A stretch of 64,000 nt of DNA. Source: an uncultured Akkermansia sp. Lineage in GTDB: Bacteria; Verrucomicrobiota; Verrucomicrobiia; Verrucomicrobiales; Akkermansiaceae. The position numbers and the translations under genes were made by a program. Every line of letters starts with the position of its first letter. The first letter of the stretch is position 1. The notes below the pieces were generated by a model. That model saw only the letters and a program-made list of their open reading frames with translations. It did not search any database and was not told the DNA's origin. Positions 17,184 through 27,826 of the stretch are shown in pieces. The stretch lies in assembly GCA_900548895.1 (NCBI GenBank), contig URLZ01000001.1, forward strand, positions 48,161 to 112,160, in the 5' to 3' direction.

Positions 17184-18788
17184 ATGAGCGAACTTCGTGA
17201 CCACTTGTTTGATGAAATCCTGCAGGCGCGACAGCGCGTCTACGCCGTCGGAGCCCCCACACCGCTCCAGCGCGTGAATCTGCCCGGCGTCGATGCCGTC
17301 ATCTACGCCAAGCGGGAGGACCTCGGCCCCATCAAAGCCTACAAGTGGCGCGGCGCCTACAACTGCATGGCCAAACTCAGCCCCGAGCAGCGCGCCAAGG
17401 GTGTCGTGGCCGCCAGTGCCGGCAACCACGCGCAGGGCGTCGCCCTCGCCGCCTCGCGCCTCGGCTGCCGGGCCCACATCTTCATGCCGCGCTCCACCCC
17501 GGCCGTCAAGCAGGAATCCGTCCGCCAGCACGGCGGCGAACATGTGGAAATCGTGCTTGTGGGCGACTCCTACGATGCCGCCTCCGCCGCAGCTCACGAG
17601 TTTGCCGACACCAACCATCTGCCCTTCGTCCACCCCTACGATGACATCGACACCATGGGCGGGCAGGGGACTCTGGCCGACGAAATCATCATGAGCGGCA
17701 TCGGAGCCTTTGATCGCGTCTACCTGCAAATCGGCGGCGGCGGCCTCGCCAGCGGCTGTGCCTGCTGGCTGAGCAAGTTCTGGCCCGACTGCCGCTTCAT
17801 CGGCGTCGAGGGCGTCAACCAAGCCTCCATGAAAAAGGCCGTAGAGGCCGGGGAGCGCGTCACACTGCCCTACGTCGACGTCTTCTGCGACGGCACCGCC
17901 GTTCGCGTGGCGGGCGAGCTCACCTTCCGCCTCTGCCGCGAGCTGCTCAGCGACTACGTCACCGTCACCAACGAAGAAGTCTGCCAGGCCATCCGCTCCC
18001 TCTGGAATTCGCTGCGCATCGCCCCCGAGCCCTCGGGCGCCATGGGCCTCGCCGCCCTCGTGCAGGACTGGGAGAAAGGCCGCATCAAGCCCGGTGAAAA
18101 ATGCCTCGTCATCATCTCCGGCGCCAACATGGACTTCTCGCAGCTCGGCGTCGTCGCCAGCCGCGCCGGCGTCCGCGACACGCACCGCAAGATGCGCTAC
18201 CTGCGCATCCCGATGGAGACCAAGCGCGGTCAGATCCTCAAGTACCTGCAAAGCATCCCGGAGGGCGTCCTGCTCACCGACGTGCAGTACGGACGCATCC
18301 GCGGCGACATCCAGCACCCCGTCTTCGGCGTGCTCGGCACGGACGAGCAGTTCGCGGAAATCGATCGCCGCCTGGCCGAAAAACACCTCAAGGCCACGGA
18401 CGTGAGCCATGATGACGACGTGCGCTTCCGTATGATCTCCTACGATCGCGTCCTGCTCTCGCACCCCACCTTCTTCGTTATCGAATTCCCGGAGCGTCCG
18501 GGTGCCTTCACCGAGTTCATGGCAACCGTCGGCAAATACGCCAACCTCTGCTACTTCAACTACCAGTACTCCGGAGAATCCGTCGGCCGCGCCATGGTCG
18601 GGCTTGAGTTTGACTCCGTGGCGGATCGCGACGCCTGCCGCGCGGACGTCGCGAAGCTCATCGGCACAACAATCCAGACCATTCAGGATCTGCCCGACAC
18701 CGTCCGTCGCCGCGTGCTCGACTCCATGTCTCCGCTCGAGCACACCCAAGAGCGACACCAAGAGCCCACTCCTGATTCCGCCCGCTGA
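17184..18788 (+). CDS. ilvA: Threonine ammonia-lyase, biosynthetic type
   Basis: PLP-dependent conversion of threonine to 2-oxobutanoate, the entry to isoleucine synthesis. At 534 residues it is slightly longer than E. coli IlvA. The catalytic domain has the PLP lysine in IKAYKWRGAYN, SAGNHAQGVALAA, a glycine-rich phosphate loop QIGGGGLASG and EPSGAMGLAAL. The C-terminal third has two ACT-like regulatory modules (RGQILKYLQSIPEG..., then FVIEFPERPGAFTEFM), which mark the allosteric biosynthetic form. maf follows with a TGATG overlap, so the two are translationally linked. Confidence 0.94.
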   Translation: MSELRDHLFDEILQARQRVYAVGAPTPLQRVNLPGVDAVIYAKREDLGPIKAYKWRGAYNCMAKLSPEQRAKGVVAASAGNHAQGVALAASRLGCRAHIFMPRSTPAVKQESVRQHGGEHVEIVLVGDSYDAASAAAHEFADTNHLPFVHPYDDIDTMGGQGTLADEIIMSGIGAFDRVYLQIGGGGLASGCACWLSKFWPDCRFIGVEGVNQASMKKAVEAGERVTLPYVDVFCDGTAVRVAGELTFRLCRELLSDYVTVTNEEVCQAIRSLWNSLRIAPEPSGAMGLAALVQDWEKGRIKPGEKCLVIISGANMDFSQLGVVASRAGVRDTHRKMRYLRIPMETKRGQILKYLQSIPEGVLLTDVQYGRIRGDIQHPVFGVLGTDEQFAEIDRRLAEKHLKATDVSHDDDVRFRMISYDRVLLSHPTFFVIEFPERPGAFTEFMATVGKYANLCYFNYQYSGESVGRAMVGLEFDSVADRDACRADVAKLIGTTIQTIQDLPDTVRRRVLDSMSPLEHTQERHQEPTPDSAR

Positions 18789-19345
18789 TGCAGCCGCCGA
18801 TCATCCTCGCCTCGCAATCCCCGCGCCGCCGCGAGCTTCTCGCGCGCGAGGGGCTGAGCTTTGAGGTCATCACCCGCGAGACGGACGAAATCAACGACGC
18901 GGCCCTGCCTCCCGCAGAAATCTGCGCGCTCAACGCCTCAGCCAAAGCCGAAGCCGTCGCCGCGCAGCATCCCGAGGCCATCGTCATCGGCGCCGACACC
19001 CTCGTCTTTCTCGACGGGCAGGCCCTCGGCAAGCCTGCTGACGAGGCCGAGGCCGCTGCCATGCTGCGGCGCCTCAGCGGCCGCACCCACAGCGTCTGCA
19101 CCGCCGTGGCCGTCATCATGCCCGGCGGGGAGCGCCGCGACTTCTGCGAGGTCAGCCGCGTCACCTTCCGCACTCTTGATGACGCCGCCATCCGCCGTTA
19201 CCTCAGCCTCGTACACGTACTGGATAAGGCCGGGGCCTACGCCATCCAAGAGCACGGAGACCTCATCATTGAGCGTCTCGACGGAGACCTTGACAACGTC
19301 ATCGGCCTGCCCGTTGCCCACCTCCTTCGTGTCCTGCACGCATAA
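18788..19345 (+). CDS. maf: Maf-family nucleoside triphosphate pyrophosphatase
   Basis: A house-cleaning or septum-linked NTP pyrophosphatase that hydrolyses dTTP/UTP or modified nucleotides. The 185 residues start with the family signature ILASQSPRRRELL, then GADTLVFLDGQALGKP, SGRTHSVCTAVAV and KAGAYAIQEHGDLIIERLDGD. The Gln in AYAIQ marks the dTTPase/UTPase branch. The ATG overlaps the ilvA stop (TGATG at 18786-18790). Confidence 0.93.
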   Translation: MQPPIILASQSPRRRELLAREGLSFEVITRETDEINDAALPPAEICALNASAKAEAVAAQHPEAIVIGADTLVFLDGQALGKPADEAEAAAMLRRLSGRTHSVCTAVAVIMPGGERRDFCEVSRVTFRTLDDAAIRRYLSLVHVLDKAGAYAIQEHGDLIIERLDGDLDNVIGLPVAHLLRVLHA

Positions 19346-19406
19346 TCCGTCACCATCACCACCAAACCAGACACACCAAAAACACCGCCAGTCTCTCTCC
19401 CGTAAT

Positions 19407-20870
19407 ATGATGCCTGTGAAACGCCTCTTCGCCCTCATCGCCCTTCCCCTGTTGCTTCCCTCTATCTGCCAGGCCGTCATCCCTGCGCCGCAGAGTATTC
19501 GACACAACATCTCAAACAGCCTTCCGCCTGAGCAAGACGGCGGCTACATCCTGCGACTCACCCGTGATGCCGAGGGGAAAGCTTGCTGGCAGATCAGCGC
19601 CCGCAACGAAGCCGGATATTTTTATGCCGAACAAACAAAGCGCCAGTTGGAAGCCGAATACGGCGAGAACCTTCCGCAGACACTGGAAATCGTCGACTAC
19701 CCCAAATTGAGCTGGAGAGGCCTGCACGTTGACGTTTCGCGCCATTTCTTCACCGTCAGCGAACTCAAAGCCTTCATGGATCGCATGGCGGCGCTCAAGC
19801 TCAATCGCTTGCATCTGCACCTCACGGACGGCCCGGGCTGGCGATTGCAAATCAACAGTTACCCGAATCTCACGCGCATCGGCGCATGGAGACGCGAAAA
19901 CCGAAATCCGGCATGGTATTGGCCGGACACGCGCATCGGCAGTGATTTTGAGGAAGTATACGGCGGATACTTCACCCAGCAGGACATGAGAGAACTCATC
20001 GACTACGGGCGTGAGCGCTTCATCACCATCGTGCCGGAAATTGACATACCCGGGCACTCCTACGCTGCCATCTTCTCCTATCCCGAGCTGGCAGCACCCG
20101 GCTTTGAGAAATACGGGAACGGACTGAAGGGTTGTGATTCTCTTGACGTCGACAAGCCCTTTACGGAGCAGTTCTACAAAACCGTCTTTGATGAAATTGA
20201 CGCCCTGTTCCCCGAGGGCACCCCGGTACACATCGGAGGCGACGAAGTACCCACCCACCTGATTCCCGTTGAAAAACAGAGACGTTGGAGTCAGAAATTC
20301 GTAGATTATCTGGCAGAAAAAGGTCGAAAGGCCATCACATGGGATGAAGCTGCCATCAACGGCGTTACGGGACAAACCGTCATGCTTTGGCGTTCCGATA
20401 TGCTCGACGACGTGATGAAACTCGGCCTTCCCGTCATCCTCACCCCCAATACTCACTGTTATTTCGATTTTCGTCAGAGTGATTCTGAGCAGGAACCTCT
20501 CTCCATGGGCAAAAAAGTCATCTCAGTCCGAGATGTCTTCAACATGGAGCTGCCCGACAACAGACTCATCGTCGGACTCCAAGCCAATCTCTGGTCAGAA
20601 TACATACGCGGCTACGAGCATCTGCTCTATATGGCCTTCCCGCGTGCCGCCGCATTGGCGGAACGCGCATGGGGAAGCCCCGAGCGCCCGTTTGACAACT
20701 TCCGCCGGAACTTAGACCGTCACCCGGACTTCGTTTCACCGCCTTACACCCGAGAAGACCAGCGACGCACCTTCAGCACGCAGAAAACCCTCACCCCCGA
20801 GGACATGCTCCGGCACGAAGAAGATCAGCGGAAGGCTGCCCAATCCGCGGAGTCGCAAACCCGCTCGTGA
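19407..20870 (+). CDS. Glycoside hydrolase family 20 beta-N-acetylhexosaminidase, secreted
   Basis: Releases terminal beta-GlcNAc/GalNAc from glycans by substrate-assisted catalysis. The 487 residues start with a signal peptide (VKRLFALIALPLLLPSICQA). A short GH20b-like domain precedes the catalytic barrel: YPKLSWRGLHVDVSRHF, LNRLHLHLTDGPGWRLQI, PEIDIPGHSYAAIFSYP, and the catalytic D-E pair in HIGGDEVP, then GLQANLWSEYIRGYEHL. The location fits periplasmic or outer-membrane glycan foraging, for instance of mucin, or peptidoglycan turnover. It follows maf by 61 nt; no clear promoter of its own is visible. GC at the third codon position looks lower than in the neighbours, which could mean later acquisition. 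The Met at 19407 or 19410 may start. Confidence 0.9.
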   Translation: MMPVKRLFALIALPLLLPSICQAVIPAPQSIRHNISNSLPPEQDGGYILRLTRDAEGKACWQISARNEAGYFYAEQTKRQLEAEYGENLPQTLEIVDYPKLSWRGLHVDVSRHFFTVSELKAFMDRMAALKLNRLHLHLTDGPGWRLQINSYPNLTRIGAWRRENRNPAWYWPDTRIGSDFEEVYGGYFTQQDMRELIDYGRERFITIVPEIDIPGHSYAAIFSYPELAAPGFEKYGNGLKGCDSLDVDKPFTEQFYKTVFDEIDALFPEGTPVHIGGDEVPTHLIPVEKQRRWSQKFVDYLAEKGRKAITWDEAAINGVTGQTVMLWRSDMLDDVMKLGLPVILTPNTHCYFDFRQSDSEQEPLSMGKKVISVRDVFNMELPDNRLIVGLQANLWSEYIRGYEHLLYMAFPRAAALAERAWGSPERPFDNFRRNLDRHPDFVSPPYTREDQRRTFSTQKTLTPEDMLRHEEDQRKAAQSAESQTRS

Positions 20871-20969
20871 GATACGGCGTCCCGTCCTCCGAGGCGGCCC
20901 TCTCGGCACAGCACCCGGCATCTCGGCTCTTGACCCGAGGGAGGAAGGCGGCGGGCGTGAAAGCCGGAG

Positions 20970-21003
20970 AAAAGAAACGCCCCTGACTCAATGAGGCAGG
21001 GGC
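20970..21003 (-). terminator. Terminator of kdsB-uppS
   Basis: GCCCCTG (20979-20985) pairs with CAGGGGC (20997-21003), with extra CTCA/TGAG pairing inside; on the minus strand a T-rich GTTTCTTTTC follows. It lies 35 bp past the uppS stop. Confidence 0.7.
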
Positions 21004-21037
21004 AAAGAGCAGGTGAGCCGTAACCGCGCGTCAGCCC

Positions 21038-21754
21038 TCAGCGCTTGCCGAAGCGGCGCTCTCGGCTCGCGTACTGAGCCAGCGCAGCATCAAAATGCTC
21101 GCGCGAGAAATCGGGCCAGAGCACATCCAGCACCACCATCTCCGCATAGCTGATCTGCCAGAGCAGGAAATTGGAGACGCGCATCTCGCCGGAGGTGCGG
21201 ATCAGCAAATCCGGGTCGGGCATCCCGGCCGTGTAGAGGCAGGAGCCCAGCAGCTCAGGCGTGATCTCCTCGGGCTTCAGCTCGCCGCGCTGCACGCGGA
21301 CAGCCAGCGTGCGCGCCGCCGCCGCAATCTCTTGCCTCGAGCCGTATGAGAGTGCCAGCACCACATTGAGCTTCGTATTGTGAGCCGTCTGCTCCTCGCA
21401 GCGCTCCAGCGTCTTGCGGCAGTAATCCGGCAACATGTGCAGCTCGCCGATCGCCCGCAGACGCACGCCCTTGGCTTCCATCTCCGGCGTGCGCTCCTTG
21501 AGGTACTTGTTGAGCATGCGCATGAGGTAGGTCACCTCAATTTTGGAGCGCCCCCAGTTCTCCGTCGAGAAGGCATAGAGCGTCAGCCATTTGACGCCCC
21601 TTTCAAGGCAGAAGTCGACTACGCGCTGCACCGCCAACCCGCCCTGTTCATGCCCCTTGGAGCGCGCCACGCCGTGCTGCTGTGCCCAGCGGCCGTTGCC
21701 GTCCATAATGATGGCAACGTGTTCGGGAATCTTCGTATCGTCCGCAGCCATCAT
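21038..21754 (-). CDS. uppS: Isoprenyl transferase / undecaprenyl diphosphate synthase
   Basis: Cytosolic cis-prenyltransferase that makes the C55 lipid carrier for peptidoglycan and O-antigen from FPP and IPP. The 238 residues carry the family blocks HVAIIMDGNGRWAQ (catalytic Asp and the GNGRWA phosphate motif), TLYAFSTENWGR, LALSYGSRQEI and DLLIRTSGEMRVSNFLLWQ. The ATG directly abuts the kdsB stop. The pairing with kdsB gives an envelope-synthesis operon. A second Met codon follows at once (21751). Confidence 0.95.
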   Translation of the reverse strand: MMAADDTKIPEHVAIIMDGNGRWAQQHGVARSKGHEQGGLAVQRVVDFCLERGVKWLTLYAFSTENWGRSKIEVTYLMRMLNKYLKERTPEMEAKGVRLRAIGELHMLPDYCRKTLERCEEQTAHNTKLNVVLALSYGSRQEIAAAARTLAVRVQRGELKPEEITPELLGSCLYTAGMPDPDLLIRTSGEMRVSNFLLWQISYAEMVVLDVLWPDFSREHFDAALAQYASRERRFGKR

Positions 21755-22576
21755 TCAGAGCTCGTACTCACCGTATTCGCGCAGAATCTCCTCCACGCGC
21801 GCCACATCCTCCGGAGAATCCACCCCGCTCGTCGTGCGTCGCCCGCGGTAATCCACCTCGACCATCCGGACGCGCAGCCCGTTGTAGAGGAAGCGCATCT
21901 GCTCAAGGCCCTCCACGCAACCCTTCTCATAGTCCGACTCCGGCAGCTCAAAATAGGTCTTGAGCGCCTCGCGCGTGTAGGCGTAGAGCCCCACATGGCG
22001 GCGCACCGGGCTCTTGGGCAGCAGCTCGCGGGCCTTCTCGGGCTTGCGAATGGCCGGAATCGTGCTCTTGGAGAACGCCATGGCGTAGCCGGCCTTGTCC
22101 ACCAGCACCGTCGTGCCGCTGTAGGGCGTCGTCTTCTTGGCCTCCACCAAGCGGTCGTACTCCGCCCAGTCCAAGTGAATGCAGGGCGTAAACACGTCGC
22201 CCTCGCTGCTGCGCCAGGCGTCGATCAGGTCTTGAATCACCCAAGGCGGGCAGAGCGGATTATCCCCCTGAAGGTTGATAATGAAATCAGGAGCCTTCTC
22301 GCAGCTGCACACCGCCTCCCAGCAGCGCTCCGTGCCGCTGCGGCAGCTCTCCGACGTCATCACCGCGGGGATCTCAGCCCCTCGGCAGAACGTCAGAATG
22401 CGCTCATCATCCGTCGCCACCACGTAGCGGCAATCTTCATTGCGACGGCAGATAGAGGCGGCGATCTCCGCCACGCGCCGAATCATCTCCTTGCCGGCAA
22501 TCTTTACGAGAGGTTTGCCGGGGAGACGGGTTGAAGCGTAGCGGGCGGGAATAACGAGGAGAATCGAGTGTGCCAT
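21755..22576 (-). CDS. kdsB: 3-deoxy-manno-octulosonate cytidylyltransferase
   Basis: Activates Kdo to CMP-Kdo for the LPS inner core. The 273 residues begin with the nucleotide-binding loop VIPARYASTRLPGKPL and include VVATDDERI, INLQGDNPLCP, HVGLYAYTREAL and a C-terminal VDSPEDVARVEEIL. It shows that the organism makes a Kdo-containing LPS. It is the first gene of kdsB-uppS and has its own promoter with a leader of about 14 nt. Confidence 0.94.
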   Translation of the reverse strand: MAHSILLVIPARYASTRLPGKPLVKIAGKEMIRRVAEIAASICRRNEDCRYVVATDDERILTFCRGAEIPAVMTSESCRSGTERCWEAVCSCEKAPDFIINLQGDNPLCPPWVIQDLIDAWRSSEGDVFTPCIHLDWAEYDRLVEAKKTTPYSGTTVLVDKAGYAMAFSKSTIPAIRKPEKARELLPKSPVRRHVGLYAYTREALKTYFELPESDYEKGCVEGLEQMRFLYNGLRVRMVEVDYRGRRTTSGVDSPEDVARVEEILREYGEYEL

Positions 22577-22597
22577 TGTATCAGTGTGAGCGCCTGC

Positions 22598-22626
22598 ATT
22601 TTATATGGTTCCGTCCCCTTTTGCAA
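22598..22626 (-). promoter_or_regulatory. kdsB promoter
   Basis: TTGCAA (22626-22621), 17 bp, TAAAAT (22603-22598), then 21 nt to the ATG at 22576. Predicted leader about 14 nt. Confidence 0.7.
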
Positions 22627-22774
22627 GCAAAAAGCCTGTGCTCGACATTCGGGGAGGCAAGGGCGCGCTTCAGGCGTGATCCCGGCGTGTTCCTCCTCGC
22701 CCGCACGGAACCCCGCACCTTGCGGAGAAAGCGTTTTTTTTCTCAAAAAAGCACGCTGAGATGAGACTTTTGAC

Positions 22775-22802
22775 TTGACAAAGTGTGAAAAATATGTAAG
22801 AT
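22775..22802 (+). promoter_or_regulatory. rpoD promoter P1
   Basis: A consensus TTGACA (22775-22780), 16 bp, TAAGAT (22797-22802). T- and A-runs at 22733-22750 could act as an upstream element. A second TTGACA at 22828-22833 may be a weaker P2 (poor -10 near 22853). The ATG at 22801 overlaps the -10 and cannot be used from this promoter. Confidence 0.8.
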
Positions 22803-22878
22803 GAGCCCCGCGTTTTTGCCAGAGAACTTGACAAAAAGCGTAAGGGGTGGAGTCTACCCTCGATCCTCACTTAAAGAT

Positions 22879-25134
<2,256 letters not shown>

Positions 25135-25183
25135 CGTCCGCGAGGCTCGTTCTGAGCCCGCAGGGGCGCCGCAGCTTCGGCGA

Positions 25184-25253
25184 GAACTCTCCTCCCCGAC
25201 GGAAACAGGTGTCCGCGACGGACGCCTTCCTCGGTGGGGAGAGCTCTTTTTTT
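25184..25253 (+). terminator. rpoD terminator
   Basis: A long imperfect stem between CTCTCCTCCCC near 25187 and GGTGGGGAGAG near 25234, with an inner hairpin (GGTGTCCG/CGGACGCC), followed by seven T residues (25247-25253). Confidence 0.7.
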
Positions 25254-25273
25254 CAGAAAAGTAAACTTTGAGA

Positions 25274-25302
25274 GTGACTTCACGTGCCTCCTTTGGTAGT
25301 AT
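25274..25302 (+). promoter_or_regulatory. Secretin-operon promoter, near-leaderless
   Basis: GTGACT (25274-25279), 17 bp, TAGTAT (25297-25302), then 13 nt to the ATG at 25316. An earlier ATG at 25301 overlaps the -10. Predicted leader about 7 nt. Confidence 0.55.
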
Positions 25303-25315
25303 GAAGTCACTTACC

Positions 25316-27826
25316 ATGATGAGACCGTTTTCCCGAGCGTTTCTCCTGTCCTCTCTCGCTGTCGGCACTCTTTCGGCAGCTCCTTTTGCCTTTGCTCAGA
25401 GCGACACCGGCGATGATGCAGCCATTGCGCAGCAGCAGAAGGCCCGGCGGCAGGCAGCCGTGAAGGATGCCATGTTGCTGCTGCAGCAGGCGAGGCAGGC
25501 CTACTCCGAGAAAAAATACTCCGATGCCGTCGATCTGTATCGCAACGCGCTGACCGTCATACCCAAAGCTCCGGCTTCGGAGAAACAGGTCACCTTCATC
25601 AAGGAGAGCCTGTCCGATGCTCTCATCGCCAAGGCGATGGACTATCGCAAGGTGGGGCGCACGGACGAGGCCCGCGAATTCCTGCTGGAAGCCATCGAGC
25701 TCGCCCCGAACAACAAGCGCGCCAAGCAGGAACTCGTCTACACGAATGACCCCGTGCGCACGAACCCGGCCCTCACGCCGGAGCACGTCGGCAATGTGCA
25801 CGAAGTGCAGCGCCTGCTGACGTTGGCCGAGGGGCAATACGGGCTCGGCCTGTATGACCAGGCGATCGCCACGTATCAGAACGTCCTGCGCATCGACAAA
25901 TACAACCAAGCGGCTCGGCGCGGCATCGAGCGCTGTCACAACCGCCGCGCGTCCTATAGCACATCCGCGCGCGACGCTTTCCGCGCCAAGGCGCTCGCTG
26001 ATGTCGATGCTCTTTACGACACGACGCCTCCGTCAGATCTCTACTTTGAGCCGATGGACGAGGCCTCGCGCCGCCTGCGTGAGCTGGCCGAGCAGCAGCG
26101 CGATGCCGGTCCGGCCGACGCCGGCGAATTCGAGCAGCGTCTCTCGGGCATCATCCTTCCGCAGGTCATCCTCGAAGACGCCACCATCAACGATGTCGTC
26201 GACCTGCTGCGCGCCGAGATTCAGCGCGACGAGGCTCAGAATCAGGACGCCTCGCGGCGCCACATCAACGTCATCCCGTACTTCGGCACGGTTGACTCTC
26301 GGGGCTACAAGGATATTCAGTCCAAGACCGTCACGCTCAACCTGAGCCAGATCTCCATCACCGGTCTGCTCGACATCCTCGTCAACCAGCTGGGCATCTC
26401 GTACTATTTCGACGATAAGGGCCTTGTGCTCACCTACTCCGGCAAGGACTTCGGACCGATGATTGACCGCACTTTCATCGTGCCTCCTCACTTCTTCGAT
26501 AGTGAATCGACGGCCGAAGAGGAGGATGAAGACGGGGGATTCTCCTCCGTGAGCGTCGGTCGCGTCAATGCCAAGGCTTCGCTGGAGGGGATGGGAATCT
26601 CCTTCCCCGAGGGCTCCCACGTGCGCTACATCCCCTCGGAGCGCATCATGCACGTGCGCAACACCGCCCACAACATGGAGCAAATTGCGGAGCTGCTCAA
26701 CGTGCCGCTCAGCGAGCACCGCGTGGTCGTGCTCAGCGTCATCATGGTGCAGGTCTCCGAAGAGCAGCTCGATGACCTCGGCTTTGAATGGATGTTCAAC
26801 GCGCGCTTCGGTGATGCCGTCTACGGAGCCGGTGGCGCAGCTCAGCAGGCTGTCACCGGCGGCTTCGATGCCCAAGTCGGGATCGGAGACTCCGGCGCCC
26901 CTCACGTGACGGACGGACTTCGCTCCGGATCGAGTGTCTTGTCGGCCGGCAACCTCGACCGCCTCATCAGCACCGGGTCCGTCAATGAATATACCCCGCG
27001 CGAAACGAGCAAGTCTCCCGGCATCTTCGGCCTGCGCGGCATCTGGAACACCGCGGACGTCACCGTGTTGATGCGGGGCTTGGCTCAGAAGAAGGGCGTC
27101 GACATGCTCCAGCGCCCGCAGATCGTTTTCCAGCCGGATCGCGATGAACAAATCACCTTCGGCTGCGTCCGCGAGGTCTTCTTCCCCTCTGGGTACGAGC
27201 CGCCGGAAATTGAGACCGTCAATATCAATTTCGGCAACAATAATAACAATAATAATAATAATAATAATAATGGTCAGGCTCTGGCTGCCACACCCGCGCA
27301 CCCGACGGATTTCACGCGCTTCGGTATGACGGATGATGAGATGAACGGCTTCGGCACGATCATTCAGGTGCACAACGCCGAGATTAATGCCGACGCCAGC
27401 GCCGTGACCCTCTCGCTGACCTCAACGCTCAACGAGTTTGAGGGCTTCGTCAACTGGGGCCAGCCCATCGACGTGGCTCTCTGGGAGAACAATGAGGTGA
27501 AAATGGTGCGCCTCACGGACAACGAAATTCTCCAGCCGATGATTAAGCGCTACCGAATGAACACGAAGGTCACCGTCGCTTCCGGCTCGGTGCTGGTGCT
27601 CGGCGGGCTCAAAGAGGCGCGCACGGTGGAGTACGAGGACAAGGTTCCCGTGCTCGGTGACTTGCCGCTCGTCGGTCGCCTCTTCCGCTCGCAGGGTAAA
27701 TCCCGCTCGCGCAAGGCTGTGCTCTATTTTGCAAAGGTGGACATCGTTGATCCGACGGGGCGCGACTTCCAGACGGGCAAGAAGCCCGATGAGAAACTCA
27801 ACTTTTCTCTTGACGACGAATCATGA
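25316..27826 (+). CDS. TPR-secretin outer-membrane channel (type II/IV pilus secretin family)
   Basis: An 836-residue secretin. A signal peptide (RAFLLSSLAVGTLSAAPFAFA) is followed by a TPR-like helical region (about 35-200: AYSEKKYSDAVDLYRNAL, GLGLYDQAIATYQNVLRI). Next come N-domain-like modules (LPQVILEDATINDVVDLL, ISITGLLDILVNQLGIS) and a C-terminal beta-barrel/gate domain with the hallmark VPVLGDLPLVGRLF. A run of 12 Asn (27236-27271) interrupts a loop. The TPR-plus-secretin layout resembles the pilus-associated secretins described in Akkermansia, but no pilM/N/O genes are near. It heads a tight run with the next three genes: its stop overlaps the next ATG (ATGA). The start is chosen from promoter position and signal peptide. 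Confidence 0.88.
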   Translation: MMRPFSRAFLLSSLAVGTLSAAPFAFAQSDTGDDAAIAQQQKARRQAAVKDAMLLLQQARQAYSEKKYSDAVDLYRNALTVIPKAPASEKQVTFIKESLSDALIAKAMDYRKVGRTDEAREFLLEAIELAPNNKRAKQELVYTNDPVRTNPALTPEHVGNVHEVQRLLTLAEGQYGLGLYDQAIATYQNVLRIDKYNQAARRGIERCHNRRASYSTSARDAFRAKALADVDALYDTTPPSDLYFEPMDEASRRLRELAEQQRDAGPADAGEFEQRLSGIILPQVILEDATINDVVDLLRAEIQRDEAQNQDASRRHINVIPYFGTVDSRGYKDIQSKTVTLNLSQISITGLLDILVNQLGISYYFDDKGLVLTYSGKDFGPMIDRTFIVPPHFFDSESTAEEEDEDGGFSSVSVGRVNAKASLEGMGISFPEGSHVRYIPSERIMHVRNTAHNMEQIAELLNVPLSEHRVVVLSVIMVQVSEEQLDDLGFEWMFNARFGDAVYGAGGAAQQAVTGGFDAQVGIGDSGAPHVTDGLRSGSSVLSAGNLDRLISTGSVNEYTPRETSKSPGIFGLRGIWNTADVTVLMRGLAQKKGVDMLQRPQIVFQPDRDEQITFGCVREVFFPSGYEPPEIETVNINFGNNNNNNNNNNNNGQALAATPAHPTDFTRFGMTDDEMNGFGTIIQVHNAEINADASAVTLSLTSTLNEFEGFVNWGQPIDVALWENNEVKMVRLTDNEILQPMIKRYRMNTKVTVASGSVLVLGGLKEARTVEYEDKVPVLGDLPLVGRLFRSQGKSRSRKAVLYFAKVDIVDPTGRDFQTGKKPDEKLNFSLDDES
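27236..27271 (+). repeat. In-frame trinucleotide microsatellite (poly-Asn)
   Basis: Twelve consecutive Asn codons, ten AAT and two AAC, inside the secretin gene. Slippage by whole units would change loop length without a frameshift. Confidence 0.95.

Noticed and set aside
16791-18761. Long minus-strand frame opposite ilvA
   Set aside because: Mirror frame of a gene with full PLP and ACT motifs.
19380-19408. TAATAT just before the hexosaminidase ATG as a promoter
   Set aside because: No acceptable -35 at 15-19 bp; the box overlaps the ATG.
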